Part shown: positions 16,489 through 25,613 of the stretch, piece after piece
Layout of the letters: each line of letters starts with the position of its first letter
Position numbering within the stretch: position 1 is the stretch's first letter
Source: Thermodesulfovibrionia bacterium
Lineage (GTDB): Bacteria > Nitrospirota > Thermodesulfovibrionia > UBA6902
Assembly: GCA_030646035.1 (NCBI GenBank)
Contig: JAUSMY010000056.1
Coordinates: forward strand, 69,481-133,480
Length of the DNA stretch: 64,000 nt
Reading direction: 5' to 3'
Translations under genes and position numbers: made by a program
The notes under the pieces: generated by a model
The model's database searches: none
The model's input: only the letters and a program-made list of their open reading frames with translations
Told to the model about the DNA's origin: nothing

Positions 16489-17825
16489 TCGTTTGTTACC
16501 ATTTTTGTCCTGTTATATTCTTTTATCTTATGACAGCCCGGCAGACAGCTGCCGCCGTCATTTGTTTTCTTGAAGTTTATAGGGACTTCCCATGAGCCGA
16601 ACGGGACAGAGTCTCTTATATGTTTTGGATGATTGCTAGCATGTGTTTGATGGCATGAACGGCAAGTCCGGCCTTTAGCCGGCTTGTTAACGTGTTTAAA
16701 ATGCAGATTAACTTTCCCGTTGCGAAAATTTGTAAGAGTTGTAGTCTCCAGATCCTTAACTATCGATTCCTCATGGCAGCTGAAGCATAGTGCGTAGTTG
16801 CGCGCAGAAAAAGGTTCGTAGAAAGAAGCGGGATAAAACTCTCTCAGCATCCTGAAATTATCCGAGCCGTGTGTGTTGTGACAGCCGGAGCAGTCTTTCT
16901 GTTTTATCGGGCCGTGATGATCACTGTTTTCATCGAGAAGTTTTTTTAGATTGGTTACAATGACCCCGCTTGGGGTTTTTCGGTCCTGATTATGGCAGCT
17001 GAGGCACAGGTCCATAGGAGGTTTTGCTAACATCTTCGGGATATTTGAAACATGCGGCTCGTGACAATTAAGGCAGGATCTGTCTTTGTCAATAGCCCCG
17101 TGCTTATTAGCAACCTTGCTTACCCACTCTTTCATATCAGTATGACATCCATAGCAGAGGTTTGGTGCCTCATCGGAAAGCATGTATTTTTTTGGAGCTG
17201 AGTGCGGGTTGTGGCAGTTTACACAGTCTTCTGCTACCGGAGTATGAATAACCTTAGCTTCCTGGAATTCGGCAGCTTTGTCAGTATGACATGTGTAACA
17301 AAGAGCTGGACTTTGGGTCTTGAGATTTTTGGCAAAATTTGCAGTATGCGGTTCGTGACATGCGATACACCCTCCAACAGCCGCAGGCCCGTGAACGAAC
17401 TTTTCACCTACTATCTTATCGTCATGACAATCAAAACAGAGTGCGGAACCCTCTTTGTTAAGCTGAAACTTGTATGGTGAGCCATGAGGGTCATGACATG
17501 CAAGGCATTCCCCTTCTTTTACAGGAGCATGGGTGGTCTTTTTAGGATCAAAAGTATCATGGCATTCATAGCATTTCTTAGCTACATCTTGTAATGGCTT
17601 ATATTTATTATTCTTAGGATTTGTACTATGGTTTGGTGACTTCCCATGACAAGCCTCACATTCTCCGGCAGCAATAGGCCCATGCACATATTTCTGTTTA
17701 TCGATCTTGGTATGACAATTTGCAGTAATACACCCGGTTTCCTGGGCAAATGATTGCGTATATGAGCCTGAAAACAGGAATGAGGCAATAAATATCAAAG
17801 ACATAACGACACTTTTTTTCTGCAT
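16485..17825 (-). CDS. Multihaem c-type cytochrome (13 CXXCH plus CX4CH and CX3CH)
   Basis: 446 residues with a Sec leader (cleavage near SFA/Q). There are thirteen CXXCH motifs, with CITANCH (CX4CH) at the N-terminus of the mature protein and CLPGCH (CX3CH) near the C-terminus, giving up to 15 haems. Repeats of the form HGP(A/I)..G.C.ACHxPH recur about every 35-40 residues and supply histidines for bis-His ligation. First gene of a three-gene minus-strand operon; AGGAGG (complement of 17830-17835) precedes the ATG by 4 bases, and a sigma-70-type promoter lies upstream. A soluble periplasmic electron carrier is likely. Confidence 0.92.
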   Translation of the reverse strand: MQKKSVVMSLIFIASFLFSGSYTQSFAQETGCITANCHTKIDKQKYVHGPIAAGECEACHGKSPNHSTNPKNNKYKPLQDVAKKCYECHDTFDPKKTTHAPVKEGECLACHDPHGSPYKFQLNKEGSALCFDCHDDKIVGEKFVHGPAAVGGCIACHEPHTANFAKNLKTQSPALCYTCHTDKAAEFQEAKVIHTPVAEDCVNCHNPHSAPKKYMLSDEAPNLCYGCHTDMKEWVSKVANKHGAIDKDRSCLNCHEPHVSNIPKMLAKPPMDLCLSCHNQDRKTPSGVIVTNLKKLLDENSDHHGPIKQKDCSGCHNTHGSDNFRMLREFYPASFYEPFSARNYALCFSCHEESIVKDLETTTLTNFRNGKVNLHFKHVNKPAKGRTCRSCHQTHASNHPKHIRDSVPFGSWEVPINFKKTNDGGSCLPGCHKIKEYNRTKMVTNE

Positions 17826-17860
17826 GAGTCCTCCTGTATATATGTATAAATGAATGAAAT

Positions 17861-17889
17861 ATTATACTTAATGCAGTATACCAATGCAA
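17861..17889 (-). promoter_or_regulatory. Sigma-70-type promoter of the minus-strand cytochrome operon
   Basis: Read on the minus strand: -35 box TTGCAT (complement of 17884-17889), 17-base spacer, perfect -10 box TATAAT (complement of 17861-17866). The start point would lie near 17854, giving a leader of about 28 bases containing the AGGAGG site. Unlike the plus-strand cytochrome genes, no -24/-12 element is seen here. Confidence 0.6.
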
Positions 17890-17943
17890 TTATGTTATTA
17901 CTAAGATTTATATAAGGATGATTTTGAGTCTATATGTTATGGC

Positions 17944-18019
17944 TGGTGGACGGTAGGGGAGTCGAACCCCCGACCCCCACGTTGCGAACGTGGTGCTCTC
18001 CCAACTGAGCTAACCGCCC
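17944..18019 (-). tRNA. tRNA-Ala (anticodon CGC)
   Basis: Read on the minus strand, 76 nt fold as a cloverleaf: acceptor GGGCGGT paired with ACCGTCC, D arm TTAGCTCAGTTGGGAGAGC, anticodon stem CCACG/CGTGG around the loop TTCGCAA (anticodon CGC, reads GCG), T loop TTCGACT, and an encoded CCA end. The third acceptor pair is G-U, the main identity element of alanine tRNAs, which confirms the assignment. Confidence 0.95.
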
Positions 18020-18056
18020 TGTCAAACCGGTAACGAGGAATTATCAGTGAGTATTT

Positions 18057-18076
18057 ATTGGTTCAATTGAACCAAT
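18057..18076. promoter_or_regulatory. Perfect 20-bp palindrome, operator-like
   Basis: ATTGGTTCAATTGAACCAAT equals its own reverse complement. It lies between the divergent tRNA-Ala and tamB genes and would overlap the -35 region for the tRNA (a possible GATAAT -10 box lies between it and the tRNA on the minus strand). The protein that would bind it is unknown. Confidence 0.5.
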
Positions 18077-18130
18077 CTCAGAGAGCCATATCATTCAAAA
18101 ACATTCCATTCTTACAGCGTAGTGACTTAA

Positions 18131-18159
18131 TTGACGCTTAAGTAATTGTTTAGTATTAT
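18131..18159 (+). promoter_or_regulatory. Sigma-70-type promoter for the tamB operon
   Basis: TTGACG (18131-18136), 17-base spacer and TATTAT (18154-18159). The start point would be near 18166, giving a 5' leader of about 120 bases. A 7-bp inverted repeat (TATAACA/TGTTATA) lies around the -10 and start region. Confidence 0.5.
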
Positions 18160-18255
18160 AACATTTGTCTTGTTATACTGAATATATTATATAAATAAAT
18201 ATAACAACAAAACTATTTCGTGAAATGCCGTATTAAAATATTATCATTTAACCTT

Positions 18256-18291
18256 ATTCATAACAAAAACAATATTCATAACAAAAACAAT
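18256..18291 (+). repeat. Perfect 18-bp tandem duplication at the tamB start codon
   Basis: ATTCATAACAAAAACAAT occurs twice in a row (18256-18273 and 18274-18291); the second copy ends inside the ATG of tamB. No Shine-Dalgarno sequence lies between the duplication and the start codon, so the A-rich repeat itself forms the translation-initiation region. Confidence 0.85.
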
Positions 18292-21200
18292 GGCTGAAGT
18301 GAAAACAAATAAAAAAAGAAAGGTAATTATACGCATTCTGATAGCAGCGGTATTCTTCGCTATCGTGCATTTTCTTTTTAGAGGGCCATACCTTTCCAAT
18401 TCTATCAAGAGGGTTGTAATTCCTGTTCTGGAAAATGTTACCGGCAAAAGAGTAATAATGGACAAGGCGGTCATCAACCTGTTTCCTTTTTATATCCAGG
18501 GGAAGAGCGTCAAGTTTATAGATGAAGACGGAAAGAGACTGCTTTGGATCACTAAGTCGCGAATTTATTTGGACATCATTGGGCTTCTTTCAAAAGAAGT
18601 CAGGATAAGAAGGATTGCTCTAACAGAACCGAAATTAACCATAACTGATGATGAGTTAGCTGAAATAATAGAGCGTATAAAGGCTGGCCTTTCAGTTTCC
18701 GGGCCAGACCAGTTCAAGGTGAGCTTAAAGAGCCTGAAGCTGACTGATGGGGAATTCACTTACACGGCTAAAGGCGGTTCAAATACATTTCTTGGGAATG
18801 GGCTTTATGCGGATATGCTTATTAAAGACACGGCTCAACTTGATTTCAAACTTGATCAGGGAACACTGAACGTAAAAGATCTCTCCGGATTTGATTATAA
18901 ACTTAAAGGGCGATTAATTATAGCAAATGGCAGGGTCAGGATACCTGAAATAGTTGTGTCATATTCAGATTCCAATATAGCTGCGGCCGGGGAAGTGTCT
19001 TTTAATAATTGGAAGATAGGTAATGGAGAGTTTAGCGGTAAGGCAATTATTCATGAAGCTGATATCGGCAGGATTTTTCGCGCTGAAAACGAAACAGACG
19101 GAGTTCTGACTTTAGACGGTACAGTTGGTATTGATAGTGATAATAATTCTGATATTCCAGCTTTTGCTTTAAATCTGGAAGGCAACGGTCATTTCTACCT
19201 TGAAACTCTGATGGATATACTGAAAGTTAAAGAGAATGTAAAGGGCAGAATAGCTGTAAACGGAAAGATTACCGGCGTGTTCCCTGAGATAGTTGGAGAA
19301 GGTGATGCTAAAATTAATGATGCAGAATTTGGTAGATTGCCTATTGATAGCGGACTGGGCAAGATAGAATATAAGGACGGCAGGTTCGTACTATCAAATT
19401 TTACCGCGCATGCTTATGAAGGCGTGCTTAGCGGCAATGCGCATATCGATATACCCATAGGAGACTTTGGCGTTACTGCATCGGTCACAGAAGTTGACAG
19501 TGTTAAACTTATGAACTATATCGGATGGGATGCGCCGTTTCGTCCCGGCTGGATAACAGGTAATTTTGATCTGCTGAAGATCATAGGCAAGGATATAGAT
19601 GTTAATGCTTTTTTGAGTTATAAAAATACCACTGACTCGGATGAGAAGTTCATAGACAGGATAAAGGGCGTTGAAGGGAATATTGTTTTTTCTGACAAAG
19701 TTGTAACCATAAGCAACTCAAAGATTTCTTCATTGAATACCACATTATCTATAGACGGCACAGTCGATACTAGGGATAAGATATTCGGCCTTGATGTTCA
19801 GATTGACGGCAGGGATATTGCTGACCTTTCAGCACCATATTACAGCGATATAAAAGGCCAATGTAATTTTACAGGAAAGGCATCAGGCCCTTTTGAAGAC
19901 CCTGTGATTACAGGAACCTTAAAAATGGGCCGGGGGCATATCAACGGTTTCAAAATCTCTGATGCATCAGCTGATATAACCCGAAGTATTAAGTCGCTCG
20001 TTGTACGTGACTTGACCGTTAATCAATCCGGAGCCAGCCTTAAGCTTAAAGGAGGCATTGATTTCCAGGGCTCAAGCGGGCTCTTTTCCTTTGATTCTCC
20101 CTTTTATAATGCGAAAGCTTCATTCAATAATATAGAGGCAGAGTCATTAGCAGATGCATTTTTTAAAACGTTGAACCTGACAGGACGTTTAAATGGTGAG
20201 ATTAGTTTCAAAGGTGATAATAAGGACTTTACAGGTGACGGGCATCTGGTTATCACTGAAGGCGATATATACGGCCAGAAATTCGATAAGATATCTGCTG
20301 ATCTTATACTGGATTCTGAAAAATTGGATATCAGATCAGTTGATATGAGAAAAGGAGGTTCTGGCATTGCTGCAAGCGGGAGTTTATATTTTGATAAACG
20401 TTTTAAAATATCAGCCGGGAGCGAAAAGGTCAGTTCTGAGGATATCTCATATTTAACAGGCTTGCAGTTAGCCTCTCTCTTCACTCTGAAACTGGATGGC
20501 TCAGGCACATTTGAAAAACCTGATGTTAGTTTTTCTGTCGGCCTGCTGGACAGCAGTTTCAGAGGGGTTGATATAGGAGAGGGTAAAATTACCGGGAGTA
20601 TAAAAGGGCATAGGTTATCTGCAAGGGGCAGTCTGTTAGATGATAGAATAACTGCTGATGTGAAAGTGGTTCTGTCTGAGTCGCCTTCATGGACCGCTGA
20701 CGTTGATTTCAAGAAAGGCAGATATGATTTTCTTCTGGCAGGGCTTATTAGTGATCCTCCTAAAGACCTCTCTGTATTTGCAGAAGGCCATATCAGTGTG
20801 AAGTCGGAAAAAAGCAAGATATCAATGGGCTCGAGGTTTAATTCCTTAACCTTCAGCCTTTACGGTTATGACTTCAGAAATAACGGGGATATTATTCTTG
20901 ATCTTAAAGGTGATGATCTTAGCATAAAGGCTTTTTCTCTTGTCGGGAAGGATGCAAACCTGAATATTCAGGGAGATGTTTTTTTGGGTAAAAGCTATGA
21001 TGTTAACCTTGAAGGAGATATTGACCTGCTCCCTCTTCAGGTATTGACAGACAAGATAACATCTCTTGAAGGGCGAGGTAATTTTGCTGTTGACATAAGC
21101 GGTAATTGGGGCAAACCCGAGATCATTGGAGAGCTTGATGTCAGAGGCACCACGCTTGGATTTAAAGGTTTCCCTCACAAGATAGGCCCGCTTAATGGAA

Positions 21201-22270
21201 AGGTCTTTTTTAACAGGGACAAGGTTATCTTCGATTCAATTAAGGGTGATTTTGCCGGAGGAAAGGTCATTTTATACGGCGCCGGATATCTTGACAAATT
21301 ATCATTTAACAGGCTTCTTGTTTCAGCTGATATGACAGCAATTAAGCTCAGCCCGATAAAGGGGGTCAATGCCGCTTTTGACAGCAAGCTTTTTTTTGAA
21401 GCATCATCTAAAGGGTCAAGCCTGACCGGTGAGATACTTCTTAAAAAAGCTCAGTATAAGAAGGATGTAGAGTTTAAAAAACTGTTTCTGGGGCTTAAAG
21501 AAATGGATGTGATCTCATCAAAGCAGACATGGTTTGACAAGACATTGCTGAATATAAGAATTGTTGGAATTGAAGACATATATATTGATAATAATATTGC
21601 TAAAACACCAGTTAGGGTTGATTTGACGCTGACCGGAACTCCTGCAAGATACGGTTTGATAGGACTTATTGAGTCCGGCGGGGGATCGATATTTTTCAGG
21701 GGAAATGAGTTTAAGCTTTTGGAAGCCAGTAGTGTGGATTTTGTCGCAGCTGACAATGTTTCTCCCATATTACATTTAAAAGCTGAGACCTCAACAGGCG
21801 GATATCGCGTAAAAATGAACCTTGACGGCCCGCTTGATAATTTTACACTTACGCTCTTTTCTAACCCGCACCTTTCAGAAATGGATATCCTTACGCTCCT
21901 TTCTTTTGGAAGTGTAGGTGCTGAAGGCAGGGGAGTTGAAGGCGGGATGGCTGCAAGCCAGGCCACGTCTCTCCTGACAGGCGGAATTACGAGTGAAGTT
22001 ACAGAGGGGTTTAAGTATATTACAGGATTTGATCGTTTTGAAGTAGAGCCTCATACTACCGCTACCGGATCAATAAGTCCCAGGATCACCGTTGGCAAAC
22101 GTTTTCTGGATGAAAAGATGTCAGTTGTATACTCAACTTCTATAGGCTCTACAGAAGAGAATGTTGTAAGAATGGAATATGATCTCGGCAACAATATTTC
22201 CATCGTCGGTTCAAGAGATGAGATAGGCAGCACAGGAGCGGATGTCAAGTATAAGTTTAAATTTAAGTAG
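18290..22270 (+). CDS. tamB: TamB/DUF490-family translocation and assembly protein
   Basis: 1326 residues. A single N-terminal membrane helix (about 14-32, RILIAAVFFAIVHFLF) is followed by more than 1000 residues of repetitive beta-rich sequence of AsmA/TamB type (KGRIAVNGKITG, LSGNAHIDIPIGDFG, INIDG-like blocks). The C-terminal DUF490 domain (about 1000-1326) has MDILTLLSFGSVG, a TSLLTGGITSEV segment, and a barrel-like end TVGKRFLDEKMSVVYST and VKYKFKFK. TamB spans the periplasm and helps insert outer-membrane proteins or move lipids. It is followed by an Omp85 protein, its usual partner. The start codon is preceded by an 18-bp duplication and lacks an obvious ribosome site; GTG 18299 is an alternative start. 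Confidence 0.92.
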   Translation: MAEVKTNKKRKVIIRILIAAVFFAIVHFLFRGPYLSNSIKRVVIPVLENVTGKRVIMDKAVINLFPFYIQGKSVKFIDEDGKRLLWITKSRIYLDIIGLLSKEVRIRRIALTEPKLTITDDELAEIIERIKAGLSVSGPDQFKVSLKSLKLTDGEFTYTAKGGSNTFLGNGLYADMLIKDTAQLDFKLDQGTLNVKDLSGFDYKLKGRLIIANGRVRIPEIVVSYSDSNIAAAGEVSFNNWKIGNGEFSGKAIIHEADIGRIFRAENETDGVLTLDGTVGIDSDNNSDIPAFALNLEGNGHFYLETLMDILKVKENVKGRIAVNGKITGVFPEIVGEGDAKINDAEFGRLPIDSGLGKIEYKDGRFVLSNFTAHAYEGVLSGNAHIDIPIGDFGVTASVTEVDSVKLMNYIGWDAPFRPGWITGNFDLLKIIGKDIDVNAFLSYKNTTDSDEKFIDRIKGVEGNIVFSDKVVTISNSKISSLNTTLSIDGTVDTRDKIFGLDVQIDGRDIADLSAPYYSDIKGQCNFTGKASGPFEDPVITGTLKMGRGHINGFKISDASADITRSIKSLVVRDLTVNQSGASLKLKGGIDFQGSSGLFSFDSPFYNAKASFNNIEAESLADAFFKTLNLTGRLNGEISFKGDNKDFTGDGHLVITEGDIYGQKFDKISADLILDSEKLDIRSVDMRKGGSGIAASGSLYFDKRFKISAGSEKVSSEDISYLTGLQLASLFTLKLDGSGTFEKPDVSFSVGLLDSSFRGVDIGEGKITGSIKGHRLSARGSLLDDRITADVKVVLSESPSWTADVDFKKGRYDFLLAGLISDPPKDLSVFAEGHISVKSEKSKISMGSRFNSLTFSLYGYDFRNNGDIILDLKGDDLSIKAFSLVGKDANLNIQGDVFLGKSYDVNLEGDIDLLPLQVLTDKITSLEGRGNFAVDISGNWGKPEIIGELDVRGTTLGFKGFPHKIGPLNGKVFFNRDKVIFDSIKGDFAGGKVILYGAGYLDKLSFNRLLVSADMTAIKLSPIKGVNAAFDSKLFFEASSKGSSLTGEILLKKAQYKKDVEFKKLFLGLKEMDVISSKQTWFDKTLLNIRIVGIEDIYIDNNIAKTPVRVDLTLTGTPARYGLIGLIESGGGSIFFRGNEFKLLEASSVDFVAADNVSPILHLKAETSTGGYRVKMNLDGPLDNFTLTLFSNPHLSEMDILTLLSFGSVGAEGRGVEGGMAASQATSLLTGGITSEVTEGFKYITGFDRFEVEPHTTATGSISPRITVGKRFLDEKMSVVYSTSIGSTEENVVRMEYDLGNNISIVGSRDEIGSTGADVKYKFKFK

Positions 22271-22294
22271 CTGCAGAGGGACTTGAATAATTAG

Positions 22295-25012
22295 ATGGAT
22301 AAGTCAAAATCTAAAAAAGTATATATCAAAACATCAGCAGTAATTTTATTTCTTATTGTTTGCTTTTTCCCCTTATTTAAGTCGTCTGCTGAATCAACGG
22401 GACAAGAAGTGATCAGGGATATCAATGTTGTCGGACTTTCAAGGATAGAGAGTGAAGAACTGATAGATATGATGTGCTTTCATGTCGGGGAGATATTTGA
22501 TAAAGAAATTTTGAAAAAATGTATCAGGAGAACATTCAAAAAAGGGATTTTTCTCGATATCAGGGTTGATTCTGAACGGATCGGTGACGGTATAAAACTT
22601 ACATATGTTATGAGGGAGTTCCCTGTTATCAGCGATATCTATATCAAAGGCAATAATGGGATCTCAAAAAAACTGATCATGAAGGCCCTGTCTTTTGATG
22701 AAGATGACGATTTCAGGGAAGATCTTCTTCAAAAAGCGGAAAAGAATATTATCAGTCTATATAAGAGAAAGGGTTTTTATGATACGGCCGTAAAAATAAG
22801 CTTTAATAACCCGAAAAACATTTCCAAGGTCAATATTGATGTGAAGATTGATGAAGGGATACCGCTCAGAATTAAAAGCATAAATATGCCTGATGAAGCT
22901 TTGAGGCGCACCGGCATATCTGTAAATGATATATATGACAGCGATATACTTGATAAAGAAATTACCAAATTAAAGGGCTATTACATAAAGCAAGGTTATA
23001 TCAGGCCTGAGGTCGGCCCATACGAATTAAGGGATGGAGAGCTTTATCTTCCGGTTAACCCCGGTGTCAAATTTGAGATAGAATTCAAGGAGAATACGGT
23101 ATTCAGCAACAAAAAGCTCCTGAAAGAGATGCCGTTCATTGAGAGTGAAATGGTTTCGGATGAGCTGATCGAAGAAGCATCAAACAGGATCAGGGATCTT
23201 TATCTTCAAAGCGGTTACTGTTATGTTCAGGTTGCCGCAGGCGTTGAGAATTTTAAAGAACTGACAAAAATAACATTTATCGTATTTGAGGGTAAGAAGG
23301 TTACCATAGGAAGGGTTGATTTTGAAGGAATGAGCATTGATCGAAAAGTTGTCAAAAAGATGATCCCTCTTAAAGAAAATGACCTGTACAATGAAGACCT
23401 CCTGGCCAACAGCAGTGATTCCATTGAAGGTTTTTATAATGCGTTAGGTTATATAAACATGAAAATTGTCAATGTAAGGAAGGACTTTGAAAATGATGGA
23501 GGTGTTATTAACCTTACTTTTGAAATTGATGAGGGCATTCAGGTCATGATTAACGGACTGGATATCAATGGCAACATTGATATCCCAGTATCTGATATAA
23601 GGAATGTAATTAACCTTCGAAAAAATACCCCATTAAACCTTGTAGATATTCGTGATGCAAGATACAGTATTCTTTCGTTATATAAACGGCTTGGTTATGT
23701 TGATGCTTCTGTTGATATCGCCACTGATATAAACGAAGGTGAGGCTGACATTCACTTTTCTATAACTGAGAACAGGCCTTCTGTCCTTGGCAAGGTTATA
23801 ATTCGCGGCAATCGTAAGACAAGGGAGAAGATTATAAGGCGTGAGTTTACCCTTGCTGAAGGTGGTCCTTACAATTATGATGAAATTTTGAAGATAAAAC
23901 AGAGCATATACAAAATGGGCCTTTTTAATGAGGTTTCAATAGACGAGCTCACTTCAGAGAAGCTTTCATACAAGACTGTTAAAGACGTACTGGTATCATT
24001 AAAAGAGGATCAGGCAGGTTCTGTTGAGGTAGCGCTTGGATACGGTGATTATGAACAGTTCAGGGGTTCATTAGATGTCAGCTACATAAACCTCGGCGGC
24101 TATAATAGGCAGATAGGGTTTCGGGGGGAGGCCAGTTCGGTTGAGCAAAAGTATGGAATCGAATATATTGAACCGTGGCTCTTTAATAAACGAGATCTTA
24201 ATTTTAGGGCATCTCTGAGCAAAGAGGGCAGGAAAAATGTAAACCTTGATACAAGAGACATCTTATTTGAGATTGACAAGCTCTCGATTGTTGCGGGTAT
24301 TAATAAAGAGTTTGCTGATGGTATTAAAGCCAACCTGAGTTATGAGTATTCCTTAAATGAAACATCAAATCTTGAACCAGGTGTGATATTAAACAGGGAA
24401 GATGCCGGCACACTTGCCATCGGGAGTATTTTAGCCTCTGTTTTTTATGATACTCGTAATAATCCCTTTGATCCTTCGAGCGGTTCTATCAATGGTGTTG
24501 TAATTAAATTTGCTTCAAAGGCTTTTCTGTCTGAGGTTGAGTTTATTAAAGGGACATTTCAGAGCTCATGGTATTTTGAGCTAAGAAAGGGGCTGGTTTT
24601 TGCGACATCTGTAAAAGGAGGTGCATCTTATAGTTACGATAAAGATGATGAGCTGCCTCTGGTTGAGAGGTTTTTTCTTGGCGGCAGGACTACTGTAAGA
24701 GGATATAGCCATGATACACTCGGTCCAAAAGGGATCGAGGATGTCCCGACCGGCGGTAATATCTATGCGCTTATTAATGAGGAATTAAGAATAGCTGTAG
24801 GAAAGGGTTTCGGGTTTGTTGTTTTTCTTGATGGAGGGAATGTATGGCAGACCGCAGGTGATGTTGATAGCAAACTAAAGTTCACGGCAGGCGTTGGTTT
24901 GAGGTATATCACGCCGGTCGGCCCGGTAAGGATTGATTATGGTCATAAACTTGACAGAGATGCCGGTGAAAGTCCCGGCGAGTTACATTTCAGTTTTGGC
25001 CATGCATTTTAA
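22295..25012 (+). CDS. Omp85-family outer-membrane assembly protein (BamA/TamA type) with about seven POTRA domains
   Basis: 905 residues. Sec leader (about 1-30), then successive POTRA domains beginning near VIRDINVVGLSRI, VISDIYIKGNN, LRIKSINMPDE, VKFEIEFKENTV, VTIGRVDFEGMS, VMINGLDINGN and VLGKVIIRGNRKT. That makes seven by my reading, against five in BamA and three in TamA. From about residue 575 a 16-strand barrel follows, with the signature loop FFLGGRTTVRGYS (the VRGF/Y motif that contacts the lumen) and a C-terminal Phe. Gene order tamB-omp85-surA-like suggests a TamA role, but this could also be the main BamA; the sequence alone does not decide. Located in the outer membrane. Confidence 0.92.
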   Translation: MDKSKSKKVYIKTSAVILFLIVCFFPLFKSSAESTGQEVIRDINVVGLSRIESEELIDMMCFHVGEIFDKEILKKCIRRTFKKGIFLDIRVDSERIGDGIKLTYVMREFPVISDIYIKGNNGISKKLIMKALSFDEDDDFREDLLQKAEKNIISLYKRKGFYDTAVKISFNNPKNISKVNIDVKIDEGIPLRIKSINMPDEALRRTGISVNDIYDSDILDKEITKLKGYYIKQGYIRPEVGPYELRDGELYLPVNPGVKFEIEFKENTVFSNKKLLKEMPFIESEMVSDELIEEASNRIRDLYLQSGYCYVQVAAGVENFKELTKITFIVFEGKKVTIGRVDFEGMSIDRKVVKKMIPLKENDLYNEDLLANSSDSIEGFYNALGYINMKIVNVRKDFENDGGVINLTFEIDEGIQVMINGLDINGNIDIPVSDIRNVINLRKNTPLNLVDIRDARYSILSLYKRLGYVDASVDIATDINEGEADIHFSITENRPSVLGKVIIRGNRKTREKIIRREFTLAEGGPYNYDEILKIKQSIYKMGLFNEVSIDELTSEKLSYKTVKDVLVSLKEDQAGSVEVALGYGDYEQFRGSLDVSYINLGGYNRQIGFRGEASSVEQKYGIEYIEPWLFNKRDLNFRASLSKEGRKNVNLDTRDILFEIDKLSIVAGINKEFADGIKANLSYEYSLNETSNLEPGVILNREDAGTLAIGSILASVFYDTRNNPFDPSSGSINGVVIKFASKAFLSEVEFIKGTFQSSWYFELRKGLVFATSVKGGASYSYDKDDELPLVERFFLGGRTTVRGYSHDTLGPKGIEDVPTGGNIYALINEELRIAVGKGFGFVVFLDGGNVWQTAGDVDSKLKFTAGVGLRYITPVGPVRIDYGHKLDRDAGESPGELHFSFGHAF

Positions 25013-25030
25013 AACAGGAAAGGTAATTTA

Positions 25031-25564
25031 ATGATGCTTACTATGAAAAATCAGTTTTATGTAGTTTCAATGATAGTAATATTCATTATTTCATTTCAGC
25101 TCCCATCCGCCTTTGCAGACCCTGCGACCATTGAAAGGGTAGTTGCTATTGTCAATGATGAGGTGATACTGCTGAGTGAATTCAATGACGCCTATGAAAA
25201 CGCGGTGGCCTCGGAAAAAGGAATGTCCAAAGAAGGATTTCTTGATGAGATGATCAACAGGGAGCTGATCCTGGAACAGGCAAGAAAATTTAATTTTGAA
25301 GGTTCCCCTGATACTAAGGTTTCTGACAACTTACTAGTTCAAAGATATCTTGAAAGAAGGATAAAAGCCTTCATTCATATCCCATTTGCAGAGGTTGAAA
25401 ACTACTATCTTGAGAACCCTGCACTATATAAAGGGAAAAGCTTTTACGATGTTCAGGATGAGATTGACTCTTTTCTTGTCGATGAAAAGTTAAGGATTAA
25501 AACTTCTGAGCATATAAAGGAATTGAGAGATAATGCTTACATAAGAGTGCAGCTTAATAATTAA
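25031..25564 (+). CDS. SurA N-terminal-domain periplasmic chaperone-like protein, no isomerase domain
   Basis: 177 residues with a Sec leader (cleavage near AFA/D). The mature part matches the SurA/PpiD N-terminal chaperone domain: ERVVAIVNDEVILLSEFNDAYE, then EEFLDEMINRELILEQARKF-like helices, and ends soon after. The parvulin domain of full SurA is absent. Such short forms bind unfolded outer-membrane proteins without isomerase activity. It follows the Omp85 gene by 18 bases, consistent with a role in delivering substrates to the barrel-assembly machinery. ATG 25031 is used; an in-frame ATG at 25043 (MKNQF) would also work. Confidence 0.85.
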   Translation: MMLTMKNQFYVVSMIVIFIISFQLPSAFADPATIERVVAIVNDEVILLSEFNDAYENAVASEKGMSKEGFLDEMINRELILEQARKFNFEGSPDTKVSDNLLVQRYLERRIKAFIHIPFAEVENYYLENPALYKGKSFYDVQDEIDSFLVDEKLRIKTSEHIKELRDNAYIRVQLNN

Positions 25565-25613
25565 GATAAGCCTGCTGAGCAACAAATGCACTTGTTGTAC
25601 TGAAACAATAGAC

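Noticed and set aside
20104-20817. 237-codon antisense frame within tamB
   Set aside because: Long but fully inside a well-supported gene, with low-complexity Ser/Leu-rich translation and no recognisable domain; a shadow of tamB codon use.
25580-25597. CAACAA/TTGTTG hairpin after the SurA-like gene as a terminator
   Set aside because: Six A/T-rich base pairs and no U-tract; too weak to call.
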